Shown here: one piece after another, positions 1 to 7,936 of the stretch
How the letters are laid out: every line of letters starts with the position of its first letter
Numbering within the stretch: position 1 is the first letter of the stretch
DNA from: Lysobacter sp. BMK333-48F3
GTDB lineage: Bacteria > Pseudomonadota > Gammaproteobacteria > Xanthomonadales > Xanthomonadaceae
NCBI RefSeq assembly: GCF_019733395.1
Contig: NZ_JAIHOO010000001.1
Span: forward strand, 1,364,001 to 1,428,000
Direction of reading: 5' to 3'
Length of the DNA: 64,000 bases
The notes under the pieces: generated by a model
Told to the model about the DNA's origin: nothing
The model's input: only the letters and a program-made list of their open reading frames with translations
Database searches by the model: none
Program-made: the position numbers and the translations under genes

Positions 1-282
1 GTGTTGCGCACCATGTTCGACGTGCGCAACAACCTCGCCAACGCGGTCTCGGCCGAACTGATCAACCACTTCGGCGACCGGGTGTTCCGCACCATCGTGC
101 CGCGCAACGTGCGCCTGGCCGAAGCGCCCAGCCACGGCCAGAGCATCGTCGGCTACGACAAGGCCAGCCGCGGCGGCATCGCCTACATGGGCCTGGCCGG
201 CGAAGTGCTGCGCCGCCAGCGCGAACGCGAGCAGGCCGCCAAGGCCGCCGCGCGCGCCGCCATCGCGGAGACCGCGGCATGA
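1..282 (+). CDS. parA: ParA chromosome-partitioning ATPase, C-terminal part
   Basis: This is the C-terminal 93 residues of a ParA/Soj-type partition ATPase; the Walker motifs lie upstream of the window edge. The segment VRNNLANAVS, then the stretch NVRLAEAPSHG and the ending GIAYMGLAGEVLRRQ are characteristic of the ParA C-terminus. ParA binds DNA non-specifically in its ATP form and works with ParB-parS to segregate origins. The stop overlaps the parB start by four bases (ATGA), so the two are translationally coupled. The GTG at position 1 is simply the first codon visible and should not be read as the true start. Confidence 0.93.
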   Translation: MLRTMFDVRNNLANAVSAELINHFGDRVFRTIVPRNVRLAEAPSHGQSIVGYDKASRGGIAYMGLAGEVLRRQREREQAAKAAARAAIAETAA

Positions 283-1193
283 GTTCGACCAAGAAGCGCG
301 GCCTCGGCCGCGGCCTGGAAGCCCTGCTCGGCCCGAAGGCCGCCGCCGAAGCCCCGACCCTGGTCGAGGCCCAGCCCGGCGACCTGCTGCGCCACCTGCC
401 GGTGGATTCGCTGAGCGCCGGCAAGTACCAGCCGCGCAAGCACTGGGACGAAGACAAGCTGGCCGAGCTGGCCGAGTCGATCAAGGCCCAGGGCGTGATC
501 CAGCCCATCGTCGTGCGCGAGATCGGCGAGCGCGGCGGCCGCACCTACGAAATCATCGCCGGCGAACGCCGTTGGCGCGCCTCGCGCCTGGCCGGGCTGA
601 GCGAGATCCCGGTGGTGATCCGCGAAGTCGACGACCGCACCGTGGTCGCGATGGCGCTGATCGAGAACATCCAGCGCGAAGACCTCAACCCGCTGGAAGA
701 AGCCCAGGCGCTGACCCGCCTGATCGACGAGTTCGACCTGACCCACGCCCAGGCCGCCGAGGCCGTGGGCCGCTCGCGCGCGGCGGTGTCCAACCTGCTG
801 CGCCTGCTCGAGCTGCCGTCCGAGATCCGGGTGCTGGTCGAGACCCGCGCCCTGGAGATGGGCCACGCCCGCGCCCTGCTGACCCTGGCCCCGCAGGCGG
901 CGATCGCCCTGGCCCGCCAGGCCGCCGAAGCCGGCTGGTCGGTGCGCGACGTCGAGCACCGGGTGCAGCAGCTCGCCGCCGGCAAGATCCCCATCGGCGG
1001 CAAGCCCAAGCCGGCCAAGGCCAAGCCGCAGGCCGACATCCTGACCCTGGAGCGCGAGCTGTCGGAATCGCTCAACGCCAAGGTCAACGTGCTCCACGGC
1101 CGCGGCGGCAAGGGCCGCCTGGTGATCCACTACACCGACCTGGACTCGCTGGAAGGCGTGCTGGAAAAGCTGCGCGGCAAGGTCGAGGCCTGA
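279..1193 (+). CDS. parB: ParB chromosome-partitioning protein (CTPase/parS binder)
   Basis: A 304-residue ParB of normal length. It opens with the conserved KKRGLGRGLEALLG leader that stimulates ParA, followed near residues 45-110 by the ParB/Srx nucleotide-binding domain with QPRKHWDEDKL and the GERRWRASRLAG box, then IENIQREDLNPLEEA and a helix-turn-helix around residues 150-190 (THAQAAEAVGRSRAAVSNLLRLL). The C-terminal dimerisation helix region is present. It nucleates at parS and spreads as a CTP-dependent clamp. The start overlaps the parA stop (ATGA). I could not spot a canonical parS inside the window. Confidence 0.97.
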   Translation: MSSTKKRGLGRGLEALLGPKAAAEAPTLVEAQPGDLLRHLPVDSLSAGKYQPRKHWDEDKLAELAESIKAQGVIQPIVVREIGERGGRTYEIIAGERRWRASRLAGLSEIPVVIREVDDRTVVAMALIENIQREDLNPLEEAQALTRLIDEFDLTHAQAAEAVGRSRAAVSNLLRLLELPSEIRVLVETRALEMGHARALLTLAPQAAIALARQAAEAGWSVRDVEHRVQQLAAGKIPIGGKPKPAKAKPQADILTLERELSESLNAKVNVLHGRGGKGRLVIHYTDLDSLEGVLEKLRGKVEA

Positions 1194-1654
1194 ACCCGTA
1201 CCGCTACCGGGTCAGCCTGCGACTGCGGCATCCCGACGCCGACCTGGGCCCCTGGACCGAACGTCTCGAGCTCGATCCGGCGACCTGCCGGCACAGCCGC
1301 GCCGGCGATCCGCGCGCAACTCCGAACGGCCAGCCCCTATCCGGGACCTACCGCGAATCGCGCTGGAGCGCCGACCTCGCGCCGGGGCCGCAGCCACAGG
1401 ACTCGCGGCTGCAGCCCCTGGAAGCGTTTCTGGCTGAGACGCTGCAGCGGCTGTCGTTGCGTGCCGAGGCCTTGCAGGCCTTGCGCGGGGACGGCGGCCG
1501 CGCCGGGTTCTTCATCGGCTTGTTCTGCGACGACGATTGCGGCCTGGAACTGGAGCCCGACCTGCTTGCCGCGGCGGCTCGGCTCGGGATCGGCCTGGAC
1601 CTGGCCCTCTATCCTGGCCACCCGCCCGAAGACCGCGCAGCCGCCGCCGATTGA
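1190..1654 (+). CDS. DUF4279 domain-containing protein
   Basis: An open frame of about 154 residues directly after parB reads YRVSLRLRHPDADLGPWTERLELDP and later GTYRESRWSADL, the pattern of DUF4279 proteins (function unknown; small cytosolic alpha/beta proteins). The C-terminal part FIGLFCDDDCGLELEPDLLAAAARLGIGLDLALYP also fits the family. No ATG, GTG or TTG lies between the parB stop and the conserved core. The only plausible start is the CTG at 1190 that overlaps the parB TGA (CTGA), so a non-standard coupled start is proposed. Function and exact start are uncertain, but coding is likely given the family match. Confidence 0.7.
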   Translation: MNPYRYRVSLRLRHPDADLGPWTERLELDPATCRHSRAGDPRATPNGQPLSGTYRESRWSADLAPGPQPQDSRLQPLEAFLAETLQRLSLRAEALQALRGDGGRAGFFIGLFCDDDCGLELEPDLLAAAARLGIGLDLALYPGHPPEDRAAAAD

Positions 1655-1843
1655 ATCCGGCTCCGCGGCGGGGACGCGACGACGCGGCCCGAGCGCTTTT
1701 CTTGTGACCCCGACGCCGGAACCGGCGCCGTTATCCACTAAACTGGCGCCTCCGCAATCGCCGCCCGCCCAGCCGGATTTCCCTCCGGCCGGGCCTTGGG
1801 CGTCGCCGCTGCGACCGAACCCGACACCGAGAAGGAGATGCAC

Positions 1844-2278
1844 ATGAAATGGATGGCCGCCGCCGCACTGATGCTGGCACCGGTCCTGGCCTGGGCGCAG
1901 TCGAACGGGACCTGCCCCGAGCTCAACGATGCAAGCCTGAAATGGGGCCAGCGCCAGGGTGCCAACTACACCATCTGCTACCTCGAGCTGCCGTCCAGCC
2001 TCGGCACCGGCACCGGCCTGGGCGTGTACCTGGGCCAGCGCAGCTTCAAGCCGGCCAAGAAGGCGCGCGCCGAGAAGGGCACGGTCGGCACCCAGGCGGT
2101 GACCTGGCACAAGAAGGCGACCGTCGGCAACGCGCGTCCCTACTCGCGCGAGACCGTGGTCTCCCTGCCGGGCGAAAAGCCCAAGAGCAAGGTCAAGGTC
2201 TACGTCTGGATCGACGCCGCCAGCCAGGAACAGCTGGACGAGGCCTTCGGCCTGGCGAAGCAGATCTCGGCGCAATAA
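1844..2278 (+). CDS. Secreted hypothetical protein
   Basis: A 144-residue protein I do not recognise. It begins with a clear Sec signal peptide (MKWMAAAALMLAPVLAWAQS, cleavage expected after AWA). The mature part has two cysteines (GTCPEL and TICYLEL) that could form a disulfide, then a basic stretch rich in Lys (SFKPAKKARAEKG). It is probably a periplasmic or secreted single-domain beta protein. The start at 1844 is chosen because AAGGAG lies six bases upstream (1832-1837); an ATG at 1838 sits too close to it. It is a stand-alone gene between a DUF4279 gene and the epimerase gene. Confidence 0.75.
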   Translation: MKWMAAAALMLAPVLAWAQSNGTCPELNDASLKWGQRQGANYTICYLELPSSLGTGTGLGVYLGQRSFKPAKKARAEKGTVGTQAVTWHKKATVGNARPYSRETVVSLPGEKPKSKVKVYVWIDAASQEQLDEAFGLAKQISAQ

Positions 2279-2413
2279 ACCGCCGCCTGCCGCAATGCGG
2301 CAATCAGCAGTGAACTAGGCTTCAGGCGCCCGCGGCCAAGCTGCCGCGGGTGCTGCGACACGACCGCGTCTCGCGCCGCCTGCCCCGTCCCTCCCCATTC
2401 CGCCGCAGCTTCC

Positions 2414-3379
2414 ATGACCATCCTCGTCACCGGCGCAGCCGGCTTCATCGGCGCCAACGTCTGCCGCGCCCTGCGCGCCCAGGGCCGCGCCGTCGTCGGC
2501 CTGGACAACTACAACGACTACTACGACCCCCAACTCAAGCGCGACCGCGTCGCCGCGCTGTGCCCGCAGGTCGACATCCGCCGCATCGACCTCGGCGACC
2601 GCGACGGCCTGGCCGCGCTGTTCGACGAGGTCCGCCCGGAGCGGGTGATCCACCTCGCCGCCCAGGCCGGGGTGCGCTATTCGCTGAGCAATCCGCACGC
2701 CTACGTCGACAGCAACCTGGTCGGCTTCGTCAACCTGCTCGAGCTATGCCGGCACCGCGGCGTGCAGCACCTGGCCTACGCCAGTTCCTCCTCGGTGTAC
2801 GGCGACTCGGCGGTGCCGCCGTTCTCGGAAGACCAGCGCATCGACAAGCCGCGCTCGCTGTACGCGGCGACCAAGGCCGCCAACGAGCTGATGGCCTACA
2901 CCTACGCCCAGCTGTACGGCCTGCGCGCCACCGGCCTGCGCTTCTTCACCGTCTACGGCCCCTGGGGCCGGCCGGACATGGCGCCGCTGCTGTTCTCGCG
3001 CGCGGTCCTGGCCGGACGGCCGATCGAGGTGTTCAACCACGGCAAGATGCGCCGCGACTTCACCTTCATCGACGACATCGTCGCCGGCGTGCTCGGCGCG
3101 CTCGACCATCCGCCCACCGAGACCCCGCCGCACCGGGTGTTCAACCTCGGCAACCACACCCCGGTCGAGCTGGAGCATTTCATCGGCGTGATCGAGGCCG
3201 CGGCCGGCAAGCCAGCGCAGAAGGTCTACCGGCCGATGCAGCCCGGCGACATGGTCGAGACCATGGCCGACACCGCCCGCGCCCAGGCCGCGTTCGGCTT
3301 CGAGCCGGCGACGTCGATCGAACGCGGACTGCCGCTTGTGGTCGAATGGTGCCGGACCTATTTCGGCGAGAATGCCTGA
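2414..3379 (+). CDS. NAD-dependent sugar epimerase (UDP-glucuronate 4-epimerase-like SDR)
   Basis: A 321-residue extended short-chain dehydrogenase/reductase. The N-terminal GAAGFIG nucleotide-binding motif, the LDNYNDYYDPQLKRDR stretch typical of UDP-glucuronate 4-epimerases, HLAAQAGVRYS, ASSSSVYGD and the catalytic YAATK (Tyr of YxxxK near residue 150) are all visible, as is FFTVYGPWGRPDM. It is expected to interconvert UDP-glucuronate and UDP-galacturonate in the cytosol for surface polysaccharide or lipid A-type glycans. The next two genes on the same strand encode a glycosyltransferase and a LAB_N membrane protein, consistent with cell-envelope glycan work. Substrate is inferred from the family. 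Confidence 0.88.
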   Translation: MTILVTGAAGFIGANVCRALRAQGRAVVGLDNYNDYYDPQLKRDRVAALCPQVDIRRIDLGDRDGLAALFDEVRPERVIHLAAQAGVRYSLSNPHAYVDSNLVGFVNLLELCRHRGVQHLAYASSSSVYGDSAVPPFSEDQRIDKPRSLYAATKAANELMAYTYAQLYGLRATGLRFFTVYGPWGRPDMAPLLFSRAVLAGRPIEVFNHGKMRRDFTFIDDIVAGVLGALDHPPTETPPHRVFNLGNHTPVELEHFIGVIEAAAGKPAQKVYRPMQPGDMVETMADTARAQAAFGFEPATSIERGLPLVVEWCRTYFGENA

Positions 3380-3571
3380 ACCCGCGGCCCGGCCTGCTTC
3401 GCGGAAGGATCCGCCGGCCGGACCGCCTCACGGCGCGGCAACGTACCGCGCCGGTACGATTCGCCCCTCTCTCGCGGGAGCGGGCGGCCCATAAGAAAGG
3501 CCCGCGGCGGCCGCGGTTCCCGTTGCAGTAGACGGCCCCGGCCCCGAGCGCCCAACGCGAGTTTCCGAGCC

Positions 3572-4312
3572 ATGACCCAATCGCCCCAGCTGTCCGTCGT
3601 CGTTCCGGTATTCAACGAGCAGGACAACGTCGCGCCGTTGATCGAGGAGATCACCACCGCCCTGCGCGGCCGCTCGCCTTCCGACGGCGGCGACTTCGAG
3701 ATCGTCTACATCGACGACCACTCGCGCGACGGCACCCTGGCCGCGCTGCAGGCGCTGAAGGCCGGCGTGCCCGAGCTGCGCGTGCTGCACCACGTGACCC
3801 AGAGCGGGCAGAGCACCGCGGTGCGCACCGGGGTCAAGGCCGCGCGCGGCGCCTGGATCGCGACCCTCGACGGCGACGGCCAGAACGATCCGGCCGACAT
3901 CCCCAAGCTGCTGGCCAAGCGCGCCGAATCGGCGCCGGAGGTCAAGCTGTTCGCCGGCTGGCGGGTCAACCGCCAGGACTCGGGCAGCAAGCGCTGGGCC
4001 TCGAAGTGGGCCAACGCGATCCGCCGCCGCATGCTGCGCGACGACACCCCCGACACCGGCTGCGGGATCAAGCTGTTCGAACGCGCGGCCTTCCTCGAGC
4101 TGCCCTACTTCGACCACATGCACCGCTACCTGCCGGCGCTGATGCAGCGCGCCGGCTGGAAGACCCTGAGCGTGCCGGTCAACCACCGCGCGCGCGGCGC
4201 CGGCGTGTCCAAGTACAACAACCTCAACCGCGCCCTGGTCGGCATCGCCGACCTGCGCGGGGTGGCCTGGCTGATCCGCCGCGGCAAGGTCACCGCGGTG
4301 GTCGAACGCTGA
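3572..4312 (+). CDS. Family 2 glycosyltransferase (polyprenyl-phosphate sugar transferase-like)
   Basis: A 246-residue GT-A glycosyltransferase. It has the N-terminal SVVVPVFNEQDNVAPLI, the DDHSRDGT motif and the metal-binding DGDGQNDPADIP segment, and ends with NHRARGAGVSKYNNLNRALVGIADL, as in the dolichol/undecaprenyl-phosphate mannose or Ara4N transferases (DPM1/ArnC group). Unlike ArnC it has no C-terminal transmembrane pair, so it is a peripheral enzyme; the next gene, 11 bases downstream, encodes a small membrane protein that could anchor it. It likely charges a polyprenyl phosphate with a sugar at the inner membrane. The donor sugar is unknown. Confidence 0.87.
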   Translation: MTQSPQLSVVVPVFNEQDNVAPLIEEITTALRGRSPSDGGDFEIVYIDDHSRDGTLAALQALKAGVPELRVLHHVTQSGQSTAVRTGVKAARGAWIATLDGDGQNDPADIPKLLAKRAESAPEVKLFAGWRVNRQDSGSKRWASKWANAIRRRMLRDDTPDTGCGIKLFERAAFLELPYFDHMHRYLPALMQRAGWKTLSVPVNHRARGAGVSKYNNLNRALVGIADLRGVAWLIRRGKVTAVVER

Positions 4313-4322
4313 AGGCGCCGCC

Positions 4323-4658
4323 ATGGATGTCATGAATTCGCCGATCGAGTGGCTGGCCTGGACCGGCCTGCACATGTCGCCGTGGAAGCTGATCGGCCTG
4401 GTCGGCGCGCTGATGTTCGGCGGCCGCTGGCTGGTCCAGTTCGTCGCCAGCAAGCGCATGGGCAAGCCGGTGATCCCGCGCCTGTTCTGGTACATGAGCC
4501 TGGTCGGCAGCGCGATGACCCTGAGCTACTTCCTGTTCTCGCAGAAGCAGGACTCGGTCGGGGTGATCCAGAACCTGTTCCCGGCCTTCACCGCCGCCTA
4601 CAGCCTGTACCTGGACATCAAGCACCGCGGCTGGCACCGGGACAAGGCCGGCCACTGA
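4323..4658 (+). CDS. Small membrane protein with lipid-A-disaccharide synthase N-terminal (LAB_N) domain
   Basis: A 111-residue membrane protein whose whole length matches the LAB_N domain, named after the N-terminal extension of some LpxB proteins. Three hydrophobic helices are visible (WKLIGLVGALMFGGRWLVQF, LFWYMSLVGSAMTLSYFLF and IQNLFPAFTAAYSLYLDI). Free-standing LAB_N proteins usually sit beside DPM1-type glycosyltransferases, as here (11-bp gap), which suggests a membrane partner for undecaprenyl-linked sugar transfer and lipid A or envelope glycan modification. The start at 4323 is used; the ATG at 4332 is a possible alternative. Confidence 0.85.
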   Translation: MDVMNSPIEWLAWTGLHMSPWKLIGLVGALMFGGRWLVQFVASKRMGKPVIPRLFWYMSLVGSAMTLSYFLFSQKQDSVGVIQNLFPAFTAAYSLYLDIKHRGWHRDKAGH

Positions 4659-4668
4659 GGCCCGACGC

Positions 4669-5067
4669 TCAGTCCAGGTCCTCGCAGGCCGGCGGCAGCG
4701 CCACCCAGGGGTGGCGTCGCTCGCCGTATACCGAGACCGTCGGCGGCGGCGGAAACGCCGGATCGGCGAACGCGCCGGCCGCGACCAGGACGATCCCGGG
4801 CAGCGCGTCCGGCCGCCAGAACACGGTCGAGCCGCATTGCGGACAAAAGCCGAACCGGGCCAGGTTGCCGCTGTCGCCGGCCTGGGCGTAGCGGCTGAAC
4901 CGGCCCCGGACCGCGATCGCGGCCTCGGGGAAGCGCACCTGATAGCTGAACGCGCTGCCGGTCCGGCGCTTGCACGCCAGGCAGTGGCAGATCGAGATCC
5001 GCAGCGGCTCGCCCTCGCAACTCAGGCTGAGCTGGCCGCAGGCGCAGGACGCTGTGCGACGGGTCAT
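4669..5067 (-). CDS. GFA family (glutathione-dependent formaldehyde-activating-like) zinc protein
   Basis: A 132-residue GFA/CENP-V fold protein. Zinc-ligand cysteines are visible in the family order: C-x-C near the start (CACGQ), CHCLACKRRTGSAFS near residue 28, and FCPQCGSTVFW near residue 75. These proteins are annotated as glutathione-dependent formaldehyde-activating, but most members have unknown substrates. The start at 5067 has a strong GGAGGAGG site just upstream. It is convergent with the LAB_N gene and divergent from rpmB. The family is confident; a role in formaldehyde detoxification is only nominal. Confidence 0.88.
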   Translation of the reverse strand: MTRRTASCACGQLSLSCEGEPLRISICHCLACKRRTGSAFSYQVRFPEAAIAVRGRFSRYAQAGDSGNLARFGFCPQCGSTVFWRPDALPGIVLVAAGAFADPAFPPPPTVSVYGERRHPWVALPPACEDLD

Positions 5068-5133
5068 TGCCCCCTCCTCCGGGGCCGGATGGCCCGCGCT
5101 ATGGCCGCACACCGGCGGCCGGACGCCAAGTGC

Positions 5134-5162
5134 TTGTTCCGGCGCGGATTTACCTGCATAAT
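5134..5162 (+). promoter_or_regulatory. Predicted sigma-70 promoter for rpmB-rpmG
   Basis: A TTGTTC (-35, 5134-5139) and a CATAAT (-10, 5157-5162) are separated by 17 bases. This good match to the housekeeping promoter lies about 170 bp upstream of rpmB. Identified by eye only. Confidence 0.55.
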
Positions 5163-5335
5163 GCGCGGCTCGCTGTGTCCGGCGCATTCCTTGTGGATGC
5201 CCGGGCGGCCCCGGAAGTGCGATTCCGGCCGCCATGGTGCAGACGAGGTTTCCACCCGTATCGCGCGATGCCCCCGGGGCATCGGGGCCGCCGCCTCCCT
5301 GGCTAAGGGAAGCAACCAACCTTTTGAGGTGCGCA

Positions 5336-5572
5336 ATGTCCCGCGTATGCCAAGTAACGGGCAAGCGAACGACGACCGGCAACAACGTCTCGCATGCCAT
5401 GAACAAGACCCGCCGCCGTTTCCTCCCCAACCTGCACGAGCGCCGCTTCTGGGTCGCCAGTGAGAACCGTTGGGTGAAGCTGCGCGTTTCCGCCAATGCC
5501 CTGCGCACCATCGACAAGAACGGCATCGACGCCGTCCTCGCCGAGCTCCGCGCTCGCGGCGAAAAGATCTGA
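5336..5572 (+). CDS. rpmB: 50S ribosomal protein L28
   Basis: A 78-residue L28 of the standard length. The opening [38 protein letters not shown] is diagnostic, and [18 protein letters not shown] completes the fold. L28 is a basic protein of the large ribosomal subunit. The ATG at 5336 is preceded by a TTTTGAGGTG ribosome-binding region. rpmG follows 13 bases downstream, giving the conserved rpmB-rpmG operon. In-frame sequence upstream of this ATG is not part of L28. Confidence 0.97.
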   Translation: MSRVCQVTGKRTTTGNNVSHAMNKTRRRFLPNLHERRFWVASENRWVKLRVSANALRTIDKNGIDAVLAELRARGEKI

Positions 5573-5585
5573 GGAGGACTGAACC

Positions 5586-5750
5586 ATGGCTTCCAAGCGC
5601 GACAAGATCCGCCTGATCTCGACGGCAAACACCGGTCACTTCTACACGACCGACAAGAACAAGAAGAACACCCCGAACAAGATGGAGGTCAAGAAGTACG
5701 ACCCCGTCGTTCGCAAGCACGTGATCTACAAGGAAGGCAAGATCAAGTGA
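5586..5750 (+). CDS. rpmG: 50S ribosomal protein L33
   Basis: A 54-residue L33 too short for most ORF cut-offs. The translation reads [20 protein letters not shown], then [20 protein letters not shown] and [14 protein letters not shown], the cysteine-free (zinc-independent) form of L33. A GAGGAGG site lies just upstream (within 5572-5580). It is the second gene of the rpmB operon. Its TGA stop codon is the first triplet of the large hairpin at 5748-5798. Confidence 0.97.
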   Translation: MASKRDKIRLISTANTGHFYTTDKNKKNTPNKMEVKKYDPVVRKHVIYKEGKIK

Positions 5751-5798
5751 TGCAATGGCGCGTTCGCGCTTAGCGCGAACGCCTTCGCCATTGCATCA
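5748..5798 (+). repeat. Large perfect hairpin overlapping the rpmG stop codon
   Basis: Bases 5748-5760 are exactly complementary to 5786-5798 (13 bp), and inside them 5761-5770 is exactly complementary to 5772-5781 (10 bp, one-base loop), with a four-base bulge. The rpmG TGA is part of the outer stem. A U-tract does not follow directly, so this is better viewed as an mRNA 3'-end stabiliser or processing structure; the true terminator lies 37 bases further on. Confidence 0.75.
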
Positions 5799-5834
5799 TC
5801 CCCGCGAAAGCGGGGATCCAGAGCCTTCAGAAAG

Positions 5835-5859
5835 AACCCGCCCTCGTGGCGGGTTTTTT
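5835..5859 (+). terminator. Rho-independent terminator of rpmB-rpmG
   Basis: AACCCGCC (5835-5842) pairs with GGCGGGTT (5848-5855) around a five-base loop and runs into a T-tract. It is a textbook intrinsic terminator about 85 bp after the rpmG stop. Confidence 0.88.
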
Positions 5860-5867
5860 CTTTTGGG

Positions 5868-5909
5868 GATTCGGGACTCGGGACTCGGGACTCGGGACTC
5901 GGGACTCGG
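5868..5909. repeat. Heptad tandem repeat (GATTCGG/GACTCGG x6)
   Basis: Six consecutive 7-bp units: one GATTCGG followed by five identical GACTCGG, directly after the rpmG terminator. It belongs to the same class as the arrays at 19042, 25486, 34126 and 49942, in which each unit starts with GA. Confidence 0.9.
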
Positions 5910-6008
5910 GATCGATGATCGCGGCTTCAGAGCCAGGCCGGAACAACGCCCGGGGCCTCTGCACTCGCGACAACGACGATGGCCGGGTTCGACGACGCCC
6001 TTCCAAGC

Positions 6009-6226
6009 CGTCATGCCCGCGCAGGCGGGCATCCATAGACTTCAGCGTCATGCCTCGATAAGGCCCTGGATCCCCGCCTTCGCGGGGATGACACCAGGTG
6101 GGCTGGTCGCGGTCGTGGACCGACCTTGGCGATTTCCCAAGCCGTCATGCCCGCGCAGGCGGGCATCCAGAGACTTCAGCGTCATCCCCGGATAGAGCCC
6201 TGGATCCCCGCCTTCGCGGGGATGTC
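6009..6226. repeat. REP-like hairpin array (two units, 134-bp period)
   Basis: Two copies of a bipartite element start at 6011 and 6145. Each has a TGCCCGC-GCAG-GCGGGCA hairpin, a spacer containing AGACTTCAGCGTCAT, and an ATCCCCGC-CTTC-GCGGGGAT hairpin. A lone second-type hairpin sits at 5798-5821. The array is just downstream of the first protease gene, in opposite orientation to the array at 9571-9950. The 544 bp between rpmG and the protease stop hold only this array, the hairpin, the terminator and the heptads. Confidence 0.85.
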
Positions 6227-6294
6227 GGCAGGAATGCGGATATCCGCCGACGCCACGAGGCCGCGCGATCCGCGGCCTTGCGACGGAGCCCGGA

Positions 6295-7530
6295 TCAGGG
6301 CACGACGTTGCCGAAGAACGACTTCACCTGCGGCCAGATCAGCTGCATCTTCACCCCGCGGTTGGGCGCCTGCAGGTTGCAGTTGCCGCCGAAGTGGTGC
6401 AGCGCCACGGCCTTGTGCGAAGAGCGCGCCAGCACCGGCGAGCCGGAATTGCCGCCCTCGGTGTCGCAGTAGTAGCCGGCATCGGTATCGGTGCCGTAGC
6501 CGTCCGCATCGGCATCGATGATCTTGCAACGGCCGCCGCCGTCGCGATCGCTGACCACCGACAACTCCTTCATGCGCGTGGCCGGATGGCCGCTGATGTA
6601 CATCTCTTCGCCGACCACCGGCTTGCGCACGTCCAGGCTGAGATAGCCGAAGCCGGAGATGGCGGCGGCGTTCTTCACCGTGAGCAGGGTGTAGTCCAGA
6701 GTCTGGTCGGTCTTGAGCATCTGGTCGCCGGCGACCTTGGTGACCGTGCCGCTGGTGGTGCCGGCGCAGGTGGTGGCCTGGTAGTTGAACCAGTACTCGG
6801 ACGCGGCCACGTCGGCGGCGCTGTCGAGGCAGTGGTTGTTGGTGAAGACCCGATTGCCTGCGCCGACGCGCCAGGCCGTGCACCACTTGGTGCCGTTGAG
6901 CAGGATCAGCGCCACCGGCTTGGAGCGCGCGACCGCGGTCGCGTCGGTGCCGGCGTAGCAGGCCACCGGACGGCTGTCCTTGACCCCGCAGATCGACTTC
7001 GACGAAGCATCGCCGCCGAGCAGGCCGGCCTCGCCCAGCTCGCCCATCAGCGGCTGCGGAAAGCCCTCGTCGTAACGGCTGACGCGCACGCCGTGGTGCG
7101 GCGCCCACGGCTCGGTCGGCGTTCCGACCAGGCGCAGCACCGCCGTGCTGCCGGCGACCGACATCGCGCCGAAACGGGTCTTGCCGTCTTCGCCCAGCGT
7201 CGCATCGACGGTGTGCCGGCCGAGGTCGCTTTGGCTATAACGGTACACCTCGCGGCGTTGCGGGTCGGACACTTCCAGAGTCACGCCGGCGGGCAGGGCG
7301 AAGTGCTCGAAATGCACCTTGATGTAGGCCGCGTCCGCAGTGCGGATCTGCACCGGCTTGGACCACGCCGACTTCGACAGGCCCGCCTGCGGCCCCAGGC
7401 TGAGAGCGACGGCGCGGGTTTCGCCGGCGCGCAGCGGCGCGGGGCGCTCGGCGGCGAGGGCCGATGCGGTGGACAGGCAGGCGCTCACGAGCAGGCCGAG
7501 CGCGCAGGTCGGAAGGTTTGCGATGGACAT
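6295..7530 (-). CDS. Secreted trypsin-fold serine protease precursor (lysyl/arginyl endopeptidase type)
   Basis: A 411-residue preproenzyme: a signal peptide (about residues 1-27), a propeptide of about 150 residues (with IKVHFEHFALPAGVTLEV) and a catalytic domain from about residue 178. The catalytic triad is His233 (FTNNHCL), Asp279 (LDYTLL) and Ser362 (TEGGNSGSPV). Several cysteines suggest disulfides, and the WFNYQATTC stretch resembles the Lysobacter Lys-C/Arg-C group of family S1. It would be secreted to the periplasm and, after pro-peptide removal, to the medium. Start 7530 has an AAGGAG site. A paralogue follows upstream. Cleavage specificity cannot be read with certainty; Arg-C-like is possible. 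Confidence 0.9.
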   Translation of the reverse strand: MSIANLPTCALGLLVSACLSTASALAAERPAPLRAGETRAVALSLGPQAGLSKSAWSKPVQIRTADAAYIKVHFEHFALPAGVTLEVSDPQRREVYRYSQSDLGRHTVDATLGEDGKTRFGAMSVAGSTAVLRLVGTPTEPWAPHHGVRVSRYDEGFPQPLMGELGEAGLLGGDASSKSICGVKDSRPVACYAGTDATAVARSKPVALILLNGTKWCTAWRVGAGNRVFTNNHCLDSAADVAASEYWFNYQATTCAGTTSGTVTKVAGDQMLKTDQTLDYTLLTVKNAAAISGFGYLSLDVRKPVVGEEMYISGHPATRMKELSVVSDRDGGGRCKIIDADADGYGTDTDAGYYCDTEGGNSGSPVLARSSHKAVALHHFGGNCNLQAPNRGVKMQLIWPQVKSFFGNVVP

Positions 7531-7936
7531 CTCGTCTCCTTGATCACGATCCGGCGCTCACCGCGCGACGTCGATCGCCGCGCAGGCGCCGGGCAAGAGC
7601 TTGCACAGCGACGGCGCCGCACAGGCGCGTCGAACGCGGCCGATTCCGCGCATAAACGTGAACCGCATCGGATTCGAACGGCCGATATCCGGAACTTGAA
7701 TGCAGCGCGCAACGCGGGTGTGCGCATCGACTGAACGCGCGACGCCGTCGCGAAGCGGAGCGAACCGGGACCCGCGCCGCGATGCGTGCGGCGGTATCGC
7801 GATCGGCGAGCGCCGGCCGCAGCCGCAGCGGCGCATGCGCACCTGGTCGCTCGCCGCCGATGCCGCCGACGGCGGTAAGCGCGGCTGCGGCGCCGACATC
7901 GGCACCGCAGCCGCGCGCCGGTTCGGGCGCTTCGGG
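7531..7936. other. Intergenic region between the two protease genes
   Basis: These 406 bases lie between two minus-strand protease genes and should contain the promoter of the downstream copy. I see no clear promoter, terminator hairpin with T-tract, repeat or small gene with a ribosome-binding site. Confidence 0.6.

Noticed and set aside
5755..6520. Several short frames reading MPAQAGIQ or GWIPAFAGM in the repeat regions.
   Set aside because: These are translations of REP-like hairpins and recur wherever the repeat occurs; they are not genes.
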